Origin: Lentisphaerota bacterium
GTDB lineage: Bacteria; Verrucomicrobiota; Lentisphaeria; Oligosphaerales; JAFGRS01
Direction: 5' to 3'
NCBI GenBank assembly: GCA_012514865.1
Contig: JAAYZO010000893.1
Location: 1-6,599 of the forward strand
DNA: 6,599 nt
The notes beneath the pieces are model-generated. The model had not been told where the DNA came from, did not search any database, and worked only from the letters and a program-made list of their open reading frames with translations. The translations under genes and the position numbers were made by a program. Shown in pieces: positions 1 to 5,331 of the stretch. Numbering within the stretch: position 1 is the first letter of the stretch; each line of letters begins with the position of its first letter.

Positions 1-1386
1 ACCCACGACCACCACGCCCTCGCCCCGCGCGTCGTGCTCTGTCATCGGTCGCGTGCTCTCGTCTCGTTGACCGCGGTCTGGAACCGCGGTGGCGCCATGG
101 GCCAGGTCGGCACCGGTGATGTCCGGTGACGTCTCGGGGCGCGTTCCGACCGTGTCCGTCGTGGCCTGGGGTGTCTGGCGGTTCTGGGGAGCCAGGGTGG
201 TCTGGCGTGCCCGGGGGGGCCATCGGGCGCCTCCGAGATACATGGCGGCGACGAGGAGCGTGGCTGTGGCCAGGCTGGCGGTCAAGGCGCGGTGGCGGTC
301 GATGAGTTTTCTGAAACGGTAGGTGAGGGCAGGGGGTCTGGCCCGGACAGGCTGGCCGGCCAGGAACCGCCCCAGATCCGCAGCCAGGGCTCGCACCGAT
401 GGGTAGCGCTCGGCCTTCTCAGGGGCGAGGGCCTTACCGAGGATGGCCGCGAGGTCGGTGGGGAGGCCCGCGTTTCCGGTCCGCTGACGCCTGGAGGTCT
501 TTCTCGCGGTGCCTGGGGGGAGGCTTGCCAGAGTGCCATCGGTGCTGTCAGGATGGCCGCCCGTGAGGAGTCTGTGGAGGGTAACGCCGAGGGCGTAGAC
601 ATCGGCGCGGGCGTCGACCTCATCGGGAACCCCGCGTTTCTGCTCCGGTGCCATGTAGGCGGGCGTTCCCATCACCACCCCGCTCCGGGTCAGCTCGGAG
701 TCAGCCGAGTCCTTCTCGTCCAGCACCTTGGCGAGGCCGAAGTCAAGGATGCGGGGATTGCCACGTTGGTCCACGAGGATGTTGGAGGGCTTCAGGTCGC
801 GGTGCAGGACTCCCATCTGGTGGGCGGCGTCGACGCCTTCGCAGACCTTGGCGAACGTCGTGAGCACCGCCTGCGGGTCCGCCCTGCAGCGGTCGCAGAA
901 TCGGTCCAGGGGCTCGCCATGGACCAGTTCCATGGTATAGAACATGGTGCCGTCGTTAGCCTGGCCGGATTCATAGATGGGCACGATATAGGGATGGTTC
1001 AGGCGGGCCACGGCGGCTGTCTCCCGGAGGAAGCGGCTGCGCCGTTCGGGGGCCGCGGGGCCGGCGCCAGGCAGGACCTTGAGCGCGACCAGTCGAGCGG
1101 GGTTCTGCTGTCGGGCCCGATACACATCCCCCATGCCGCCGGAGCCGATGCATTCCAGCACCTCGTAGGATCCAAGCCGGCAGCCGGTGTAACTGGCACG
1201 CGTTACGAGCGGGCTGGTGGATGCGGACGGCAGCGTTCCGGGATCCTGCGCGAGTGTCCGCGACGGCTCGCGTCCGGAGTCACCGCCAGCCTGGGTGCCA
1301 GCCGTGAGCGGTGCGTCCGACGGTCCCGGTGTGCCGGGCGATGTCGGGCGCCGTTGCTCGCCACCGGAGACGGGGCCGGACGTCAT
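1..1386 (-). CDS. Membrane-anchored Hanks-type Ser/Thr protein kinase, 3' end cut by window
   Basis: The frame stays open for 462 codons from the ATG at 1384-1386 to base 1, so the C-terminus is missing. Residues 1-70 are a Pro/Ser/Thr/Gly-rich low-complexity stretch. The kinase domain starts near Y74. It has the glycine loop GSGGMGDVY (81-89), VALK with ATP-anchoring K103, helix-C E122, catalytic loop HRDLKPSN (D197), DFG 215-217 and the GTPAYMAPEQ activation-loop end (APE 246-248). All core catalytic residues are present, so it should be active and transfer ATP phosphate to Ser/Thr. A basic juxtamembrane stretch leads to one hydrophobic span (about 367-387), then a Thr/Pro/Arg-rich tail. 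This predicts a cytoplasmic kinase with an extracytoplasmic C-terminal region of unknown type. The start is supported by GGAGGG six bases upstream and an in-frame stop shortly before it. Its sensing domain, if any, lies outside the window. A long plus-strand frame over the same DNA is its antisense shadow. Confidence 0.95.
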   Translation of the reverse strand, partial: MTSGPVSGGEQRRPTSPGTPGPSDAPLTAGTQAGGDSGREPSRTLAQDPGTLPSASTSPLVTRASYTGCRLGSYEVLECIGSGGMGDVYRARQQNPARLVALKVLPGAGPAAPERRSRFLRETAAVARLNHPYIVPIYESGQANDGTMFYTMELVHGEPLDRFCDRCRADPQAVLTTFAKVCEGVDAAHQMGVLHRDLKPSNILVDQRGNPRILDFGLAKVLDEKDSADSELTRSGVVMGTPAYMAPEQKRGVPDEVDARADVYALGVTLHRLLTGGHPDSTDGTLASLPPGTARKTSRRQRTGNAGLPTDLAAILGKALAPEKAERYPSVRALAADLGRFLAGQPVRARPPALTYRFRKLIDRHRALTASLATATLLVAAMYLGGARWPPRARQTTLAPQNRQTPQATTDTVGTRPETSPDITGADLAHGATAVPDRGQRDESTRPMTEHDARGEGVVVVG

Positions 1387-1392
1387 CGTGTG

Positions 1393-1398
1393 CCCTCC
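1393..1398 (-). promoter_or_regulatory. Shine-Dalgarno site of the kinase gene
   Basis: On the minus strand this reads GGAGGG, followed by a 6-nt spacer and the ATG at 1386. It fixes the kinase start. No in-frame ATG, GTG or TTG lies between it and the upstream in-frame TGA. Confidence 0.8.
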
Positions 1399-1495
1399 GC
1401 GGCGACGTGCCGCTGAACTCCATGTGAGGAATCACCGCTACAGGGTCCCGCGGACCGTTTCCCTTCCGGTCGCCGGACGCGCTATTCTCGTATGG

Positions 1496-1519
1496 AAGAT
1501 CGCGTCTCGACGCGATCTT
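1496..1519. promoter_or_regulatory. Perfect 24-bp palindrome, possible operator
   Basis: Arms AAGATCGCGTC (1496-1506) and GACGCGATCTT (1509-1519) are perfect reverse complements around a 2-bp centre (TC). Pairing extends outward through a G-T wobble (1495/1520) and two more pairs to 1493/1522. The very short centre fits a dimeric DNA-binding site better than a terminator loop, and no T-run follows on the minus strand. It lies about 110 bp upstream of the kinase start, so it could control that gene. Which protein would bind it cannot be read from the sequence. Confidence 0.5.
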
Positions 1520-1553
1520 TCACCTTGTTCTATCCGGCCCGCAACGCCAGCCG

Positions 1554-1608
1554 CCTCCCGGGCGCCGTGGACGGCACCCGGGAGGTCCACGGACGGCGCC
1601 GTGGACCT
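1554..1608. repeat. Two overlapping hairpins with an internal 12-bp direct repeat
   Basis: Hairpin A pairs CCTCCCGGG (1554-1562) with CCCGGGAGG (1577-1585) across a 14-nt loop. Hairpin B pairs AGGTCCACGG (1583-1592) with CCGTGGACCT (1599-1608) across a 6-nt loop. They share bases 1583-1585, so both cannot form fully at once. The 12-mer GGCGCCGTGGAC occurs at 1561-1572 and again at 1595-1606. Neither has a terminator-like T-tract. Confidence 0.6.
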
Positions 1609-1616
1609 ACTCGCCC

Positions 1617-1776
1617 GCGCCGGAGACGACGCTCGTATGAAACTTCGCGTCGTTGTGCTGTCGATGCCGCCCGGCTCGTGGACGCCTTCGCGTCTGTGGA
1701 CACTCGCGCTCCACACCGGTGGCAAGCGATGTTTCGCCTTGCCATGGCCGGCGCCCCAGGCGCCGGAGACGACGCT
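1617..1776. repeat. 160-bp segment bounded by a 17-bp direct repeat
   Basis: The 17-mer GCGCCGGAGACGACGCT is found exactly at 1617-1633 and 1760-1776, start to start 143 bp apart. Between the copies is a hairpin at 1720-1744 (TGGCAAG-CGA, loop TGTT, TCG-C-CTTGCCA with a one-base bulge). Next to or overlapping the second copy is CCGGCGCC/GGCGCCGG (1748-1755 and 1759-1766, 3-nt loop). The arrangement resembles a small non-coding dispersed repeat unit. No transposase or known terminal sequence is recognised. Confidence 0.5.
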
Positions 1777-1834
1777 GTAGTGCCGTAGGCCTGCTTTCAG
1801 GACCCGGATGGGGTGGACAGAAGAGGCGGATGGT

Positions 1835-2392
1835 TCATTCATCCCTGACTCCTGACACACCGTCGCCGGAAGCGCCGGGGGAGGTCACGTTGCCGCGCGA
1901 GGTACCGCCCTGTGCCGCCCGGCGGCGCCGGTTGCCAGGCAACGCGGCCGCGGTGACCAGGAGCAGGACCAGGCTGACGTCGCCTACCTGCACGACGTCG
2001 CCCGAGGCGAGCGCGGCGGAGTGGCTTCGGGCCACGCCGTTGACGAGAGTCGGGTTTGTAGGGGGCCTGCTCTCGGGCGCGGCGAGTGACCAGGCGTCGC
2101 CCCCGGATTCCAGGACGCAGTGGTGCCAGGACACCGCTTTGGAGTTCAGGCACAGGTCCGAGTCGGGACTGCGCCCGACCGTAAGGCGGTTCCTGGTCAG
2201 CGGCACCCAGGCCGGCGCAGGGCCGGAGCGTCGTATGGGCAGCAGGTAGTAGCCGGGAGCCTCCGGCGGTGGCACGCGGGCCAGCCACTGACGCAGCTTC
2301 CTGAGGCGACGAAGGAAGTCGTCGTCGCCGGCCTCCAGGCTCAGGGAGTCACGGCATGCGAGGCGCAGGCTGGCGGTGAGATCGGCGCTCAT
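1835..2392 (-). CDS. Small FHA-domain protein (185 aa)
   Basis: Residues 1-45 are a charged, probably helical region with no recognised domain. A forkhead-associated domain follows from about 48 to 148, with GRSPDSDL (G73, R74), SWHH (S88-H91) and TNPTLVNG (112-119), matching the family's GR, SxxH and TNGTxVNG landmarks. FHA domains bind phosphothreonine peptides and often pair with Hanks kinases, so this protein probably links the nearby kinase to the sigma factor. The second position of the common SRxH motif is W89 instead of Arg, which may alter or weaken phosphopeptide contact. The tail (about 153-185) is basic, then Gly/Ser-rich and likely disordered. Its ATG overlaps the sigma gene stop (ATGA), with GGAG upstream inside the sigma coding end, indicating translational coupling. 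No signal peptide is seen, so it should be cytoplasmic. Confidence 0.88.
   Translation of the reverse strand: MSADLTASLRLACRDSLSLEAGDDDFLRRLRKLRQWLARVPPPEAPGYYLLPIRRSGPAPAWVPLTRNRLTVGRSPDSDLCLNSKAVSWHHCVLESGGDAWSLAAPESRPPTNPTLVNGVARSHSAALASGDVVQVGDVSLVLLLVTAAALPGNRRRRAAQGGTSRGNVTSPGASGDGVSGVRDE
2389..2392 (-). promoter_or_regulatory. ATGA stop/start overlap coupling sigma and FHA genes
   Basis: The minus strand reads CC-ATGA-GC. TGA (2389-2391) ends the sigma gene and ATG (2390-2392) starts the FHA gene. A GGAG lies about 10 nt upstream, inside the sigma coding end. This is typical of translational coupling, so the two proteins are probably made together. Confidence 0.85.
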
Positions 2393-3000
2393 GGCGCGGG
2401 TTCTCCGAGTTCCCGGCGCAAGGCGGCCACTTCGCGATGGAGCATGGCGATGACGCGGTTCCGGTGTTGGTAGACGGCGTTTGGCTGCAGCGCCAAGGCC
2501 TCCGCGACCTCGGGGGCGGGCTTCCCCTGCAGCACGTAGAGGTCAAAGGAACGATAGGTACGGGCATCGACCCTGCCGCGGACGCGTTCCAGCGCCTGGG
2601 CCAGGAGATTCTGATCGAACCGGCGGTCCCAGGGGGCTGGGTCGGGGCGATGGCCTTCGTCCAGGATCTGTGTGGCAGCACCTTCGTCGAGCGGGACGGC
2701 GCGAGTCTTCCTGCTCCACCGGAGGGTGTCCATGATGTGATCGTGCACGATCTTCAGCAGGAAGGAGCGGAACTTGCCATGGGCCCGGTCGTACTCGAAG
2801 CACGGCATCACGCGCACGAGCGAGATCATCGTCTGCTGCAGGACCTCCTTGGCCTGGTCATCGGTGCAGCCGCGCGTCCGGGCATAGCCGACGATGAGAC
2901 CGCGGTAAAGCCGGAAGAACTCCCGCCAGGCGTCGTCATCGTCGGCCCGGCGAAGGCTCTGCAGCAGGCTCGTCCTGGTGATCAACGATGAGCGTTCCAT
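2389..3000 (-). CDS. ECF-like RNA polymerase sigma-70 family factor (203 aa)
   Basis: This is a two-domain sigma factor with no sigma-1 or sigma-3 region. Sigma-2 spans about 22-98: AWREFFRLYRGLI, then region 2.2 (about 47-60) and FEYDRAHGKFRSFLLKIVHDHI, which carries core-binding and -10 recognition functions. A variable linker follows, then sigma-4 (about 128-195) with a helix-turn-helix at GKPAPEVAEALALQPNAVYQHRNR (159-182) for -35 contact. I chose the ATG at 3000 because MERSSLITRTSLLQSL matches the usual N-terminus of this type. A longer frame reaching ATG 3237 reads through spacer repeats and looks unnatural, while ATG 3075 is possible but has no ribosome site. The site before 3000 is itself weak. 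Region 2.2 reads QAKEVLQQT (49-57) where many ECF factors have DAED...QE. No anti-sigma gene is adjacent. The FHA gene and the kinase follow, suggesting phosphorylation-linked control. Confidence 0.9.
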   Translation of the reverse strand: MERSSLITRTSLLQSLRRADDDDAWREFFRLYRGLIVGYARTRGCTDDQAKEVLQQTMISLVRVMPCFEYDRAHGKFRSFLLKIVHDHIMDTLRWSRKTRAVPLDEGAATQILDEGHRPDPAPWDRRFDQNLLAQALERVRGRVDARTYRSFDLYVLQGKPAPEVAEALALQPNAVYQHRNRVIAMLHREVAALRRELGEPAP

Positions 3001-3190
3001 GGGCGGTCTCGTCGGTCGCAGGTGCCACCACGCATCCGCTCTGGCAGTCTCGGTGCCGGAAGCGCTGTCCGCCATGCGTCCGAGTCCGCGGCCGTTGGCG
3101 CGCGGGGCAGGCGCTGCCCGGCGGGGTGTCTTCATCCTACGGTGGACCCTCTGCCTTGGCACTTCAAGCCATGATGCGTCTGTGGGGACA

Positions 3191-3222
3191 GGACCACAGG
3201 ACCACAGGACCACAGGACCACA
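3191..3222. repeat. Four perfect tandem copies of an 8-bp unit
   Basis: GGACCACA is repeated four times without error (3191-3198, 3199-3206, 3207-3214, 3215-3222). It is preceded by a partial copy (GGACA) and followed by GACGCACGGACGCAC, which keeps the style but drifts. The period is not a multiple of three, and the array lies upstream of the sigma gene. It is too short and spacer-less to be CRISPR. Slipped-strand copy-number change is likely. Confidence 0.85.
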
Positions 3223-3284
3223 GACGCACGGACGCACCGCGCGCTCTTGGCGCGGTCTGCGGCGGCGTTGCCATAGTCCTCCCT

Positions 3285-3311
3285 GTTCACCCCGTCCACT
3301 CCGTCCACGCT
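3285..3311. repeat. Degenerate 9-bp tandem array, three units
   Basis: Units are GTTCACCCC (3285-3293), GTCCACTCC (3294-3302) and GTCCACGCT (3303-3311), with a shared core GTYCAC. The same GTCCAC/GTGGAC hexamer is enriched in the spacer upstream of the kinase (1567-1818). Confidence 0.55.
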
Positions 3312-3320
3312 CCCCGCCGC

Positions 3321-3362
3321 CGCCCTGGGAGCGCCGAGCGTCGGCTCGGCTTCTCCCGGGCG
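3321..3362. repeat. Long imperfect palindrome (about 16 bp paired)
   Basis: The outer stem pairs CGCCC-T-GGGAG (3321-3331, T bulged) with CTCCCGGGCG (3353-3362). The inner stem pairs GCCGAG (3333-3338) with CTCGGC (3345-3350) around a 6-nt loop. It is the third hairpin downstream of pckG. No T-run follows on either strand, so its role is unclear. It may block exonucleases or belong to a dispersed repeat family. Confidence 0.55.
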
Positions 3363-3370
3363 CCGGGGGT

Positions 3371-3417
3371 GGAAACGAGAAGCCGCCTGCCGGAGGGTTT
3401 GGCTCCGGCGGGCGGCT
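3371..3417 (-). terminator. pckG: Probable intrinsic terminator of purC-pckG
   Basis: The minus-strand transcript forms a 14-position stem, AGCCGCCCGCCGGA (3417-3404) against TCCGGCAGGCGGCT (3394-3381), with one C-A mismatch and a 9-nt loop (3395-3403). It is followed by TCTCGTTTCC (3380-3371), a weak T-rich tail. It starts about 50 bp after the pckG stop. The short T-tract makes efficiency uncertain. Confidence 0.6.
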
Positions 3418-3431
3418 GGGGGGATCGTGTT

Positions 3432-3454
3432 CGGGCCTGCGTGGGGCAGGCCCG
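3432..3454 (-). terminator. pckG: First hairpin after pckG, possible accessory terminator
   Basis: CGGGCCTGC (3432-3440) and GCAGGCCCG (3446-3454) form a perfect 9-bp stem with a 5-nt loop, 14 bp downstream of the pckG stop. The following minus-strand bases (AACACGATCC) are not T-rich, so alone it is more likely a 3'-end stabiliser or pause site than a full terminator. Confidence 0.4.
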
Positions 3455-3468
3455 TTCTGGGTCAGGAA

Positions 3469-5277
3469 TCAGGCCAGGCGCTTGCGCATGACCTCGAGCT
3501 CGGCGCGCATGCGGGCGGGGACGCGCTTGCCGAACTGGTCGAAGTGCTCCTCGACGTCGGGCAGCTCGCTGCGGAAGGCGTCCTTGTCGACGCGCAGGAG
3601 CTCCTTGAGGTCCTCGGCGCTGACCTTGAGGCCGTTGACGTCGAGGTCTTCGGGGCGCGGCATCATGCCGATGGGGGTCTCGACGGCGCCGGCCTTGCCC
3701 TCGACGCGTTCGCACATCCACTTCAGGACGCGGCTGTTCTCGCCGAAGCCGGGCCACAGCCAGCGGCCGTCGGAGGTCTTGCGGAACCAGTTCACGTAGA
3801 AGATCTTCGGGGCCTTGCTGCCGAGCTTGTCGCCCATCTCGAACCAGTGCGCCCAGTAGTCGGCCATGTTGTAGCCGCAGAAGGGCAGCATGGCGAAGGG
3901 GTCGCGGCGCAGCTTCGACTTGACGTCGAGGGCGGCAGCGGTGGGCTCGGAGGCGGCGGTGGCGCCCATGTAGACGCCGTGGTCCCAGTTGAGGGCCTCG
4001 TGGACGAGTGGCATGACGCTGGTACGGCGTCCGCCGAAGATGAAGATATCGATCGGCACGCCCTGGGGGGCTTCCCAGTCGGGGCAGATGACCGGGCACT
4101 GGCTGGCGGGGGCGGTGAAGCGGGCGTTGGGGTGGGCGCCCTTGACGCTCTTGCCCTCGGCGTCCTTCTGGCCGGGGGTCCACTCCTTGCCCTTCCAGTC
4201 GATGCCGTGGGCGCAGGGCTCGTCCATGTCTTCCCACCAGATGTCCTTATCGTCGGTCAGGACGCAGTTGGTGAAGATGGTATTCTTGGTGATGGTGCGC
4301 ATGGCCATCGGGTTGGACTTGTAGCTGGTACCCGGTGCGACGCCGAAGAATCCGGCCTCGGGGTTGATGGCGCGGAGGCGTCCATCGGGCCCGATCTTCA
4401 TCCAGGCGATGTCATCGCCGACGCACTCGCACTTCCAGCCGGGGATGGTGGGCTGGAGCATGGCGAGGTTGGTCTTGCCGCAGGCCGAGGGGAAGGCGGC
4501 GGCGATGTGGAACTGGCGGCCGGCGGGGTTGGTCAGGCGCAGGATGAGCATGTGCTCGGCCATCCAGCCCTCGCGACGGGCGATGGCGGAGGCGATGCGC
4601 AGGGCCAGGCACTTCTTGCCGAGGAGGGCGTTGCCGCCGTAGCCGGAGCCGTAGGACCAGATGAGGTTCTCTTCCGGGAAGTGCGAGATGTACTTCTGCT
4701 CGATCGGGGCGCAGGGCCACGGCACGTCCTTCTGGCCGGGCTTGAGGGGTGCGCCGACCGAGTGCAGGCAGGGGATGAACTCGCCGTCGGCGCCGAGGGT
4801 CTCGATGACGCGGTCGCCGACGCGGGTCATGATATGCATGTTGCAGACGACGTAGATCGAGTCGGTCAGCTCGATGCCGATCTTGGCGATAGGCGAGCCG
4901 ATCGGCCCCATGGAGAAGGGGATGACGTACATGGTGCGGCCGCGCATGCAGCCGTCGTAGAGGCCGCTCATGGTCTTCTTCAGCTCGACCGGGTCGACCC
5001 AGTTGTTGGTCGGGCCGGCCTCATCGCGGGTGCGGGTCGAGATGTAGGTGCGGTTCTCGACGCGGGCGACGTCGGAGGGATCCGAGCGGAAGAGGACCGA
5101 GCCCGGGCGCTTGGCCGGGTTCAGCGGTATGGCGGCGCCGGCAGCGACGAGCTGGCCCATGAGGCGGTCGTACTCGGCCTGGGTGCCGTCGCACCAGTAG
5201 ACCGAGTCAGGCTTGCAGAGGGCCTGGACTTCTGCCACCCAGTTCAACAGCTTGCGGTTCGTGCTCGGGACGGCCAT
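3469..5277 (-). CDS. pckG: Phosphoenolpyruvate carboxykinase, GTP-dependent
   Basis: This cytosolic enzyme converts oxaloacetate + GTP to PEP + GDP + CO2, the entry step of gluconeogenesis, and is reversible for anaplerosis. At 602 aa it has full family length. The GTP-PEPCK signature FPSACGKTNLAML (262-274) contains the phosphate-binding loop, with reactive-cysteine C266 and K268. Kinase-2 motif VGDDIAWMK is at 286-294. From memory of the rat enzyme, the Mn2+ ligands fall at a constant offset as K222, H242 and D289. Other conserved blocks are RGRTMYVIPFSMGPIGSP (112-129), YGSGYGGNALLGKK (209-222), ASQCPVICPDWEAPQGVPI (391-409) and FIFGGRRTS (412-420). The ATP-type PEPCK is a different family and is excluded. 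GGAGGT nine bases upstream supports the start. The gene lies 54 nt after purC with no terminator between, so the two are probably co-transcribed. It is intact, with nothing odd in its active site. Confidence 0.97.
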   Translation of the reverse strand: MAVPSTNRKLLNWVAEVQALCKPDSVYWCDGTQAEYDRLMGQLVAAGAAIPLNPAKRPGSVLFRSDPSDVARVENRTYISTRTRDEAGPTNNWVDPVELKKTMSGLYDGCMRGRTMYVIPFSMGPIGSPIAKIGIELTDSIYVVCNMHIMTRVGDRVIETLGADGEFIPCLHSVGAPLKPGQKDVPWPCAPIEQKYISHFPEENLIWSYGSGYGGNALLGKKCLALRIASAIARREGWMAEHMLILRLTNPAGRQFHIAAAFPSACGKTNLAMLQPTIPGWKCECVGDDIAWMKIGPDGRLRAINPEAGFFGVAPGTSYKSNPMAMRTITKNTIFTNCVLTDDKDIWWEDMDEPCAHGIDWKGKEWTPGQKDAEGKSVKGAHPNARFTAPASQCPVICPDWEAPQGVPIDIFIFGGRRTSVMPLVHEALNWDHGVYMGATAASEPTAAALDVKSKLRRDPFAMLPFCGYNMADYWAHWFEMGDKLGSKAPKIFYVNWFRKTSDGRWLWPGFGENSRVLKWMCERVEGKAGAVETPIGMMPRPEDLDVNGLKVSAEDLKELLRVDKDAFRSELPDVEEHFDQFGKRVPARMRAELEVMRKRLA

Positions 5278-5286
5278 CGTGAATAT

Positions 5287-5292
5287 ACCTCC
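5287..5292 (-). promoter_or_regulatory. pckG: Shine-Dalgarno site of pckG
   Basis: Minus-strand GGAGGT with a 9-nt spacer (TATATTCAC-G type) before the ATG at 5277. It lies within the short purC-pckG spacer and supports independent initiation on a shared transcript. Confidence 0.8.
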
Positions 5293-5331
5293 GTTGGGTT
5301 GGGACGCGTTCGGATGCGTTTCCTTGTTAGA

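Larger units (their letters stand above)
1387..1834. other. 448-bp non-coding spacer, dense in inverted and direct repeats
   Basis: This stretch separates the FHA gene stop from the kinase start. Frames across it on both strands (for example minus 1438-1860) show no recognisable domain and are rich in low-complexity residues, so I read it as non-coding. It holds a perfect 11-2-11 palindrome (1496-1519), a smaller GGTCC-CGC-GGACC palindrome (1444-1456), overlapping hairpins at 1554-1585 and 1583-1608, hairpins at 1720-1744 and 1748-1766, and a 17-bp direct repeat at 1617-1633 and 1760-1776. The hexamer GTGGAC or its complement GTCCAC appears six times between 1567 and 1818. No hairpin is followed by a clear T-run on the minus strand, so a classic terminator for the sigma-FHA pair is not evident. 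The kinase may be read through or have its own promoter here. Confidence 0.7.
3001..3468. other. Spacer between pckG and the sigma gene
   Basis: No convincing gene lies here. From the pckG end it holds hairpins at 3432-3454, 3381-3417 and 3321-3362, a degenerate 9-bp array (3285-3311) and four perfect 8-bp repeats (3191-3222). The rest, 3001-3190, must hold the sigma gene promoter, but I could not find a good -35/-10 pair. Minus-strand TTGAAG near 3167 has no well-spaced -10 partner. Confidence 0.6.

Noticed and set aside
292..1416. 374-codon open frame on the plus strand
   Set aside because: It is antisense to the kinase, whose minus-strand frame shows the full set of kinase motifs. The plus-strand translation has no recognisable domain.
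1438..1860. 140-codon minus-strand frame between the FHA and kinase genes
   Set aside because: It overlaps the FHA gene end, reads through hairpins and direct repeats, has no domain, and shows the low-complexity composition of translated spacer repeats.
1931..1943. Palindrome GTTGCC-A-GGCAAC
   Set aside because: It lies inside the FHA gene tail and codes LPGN. There is no reason to call it a regulatory site.
2437..2991. 184-codon plus-strand frame
   Set aside because: Antisense shadow of the sigma-factor gene, which has clear sigma-2 and sigma-4 domains.
3191..3222. CRISPR-like array
   Set aside because: The repeats are 8 bp with no spacers between them, and no cas gene is present.
3001..3237. 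79-residue N-terminal extension of the sigma factor from ATG 3237
   Set aside because: It translates the 8-bp repeat array and spacer. The family N-terminus begins at the ATG at 3000. ATG 3075 remains a minor alternative.
3287..4237. 316-codon minus-strand frame
   Set aside because: Arg/Pro/Gly-rich frame-shifted reading of pckG and its terminator region. The true pckG frame covers most of it.
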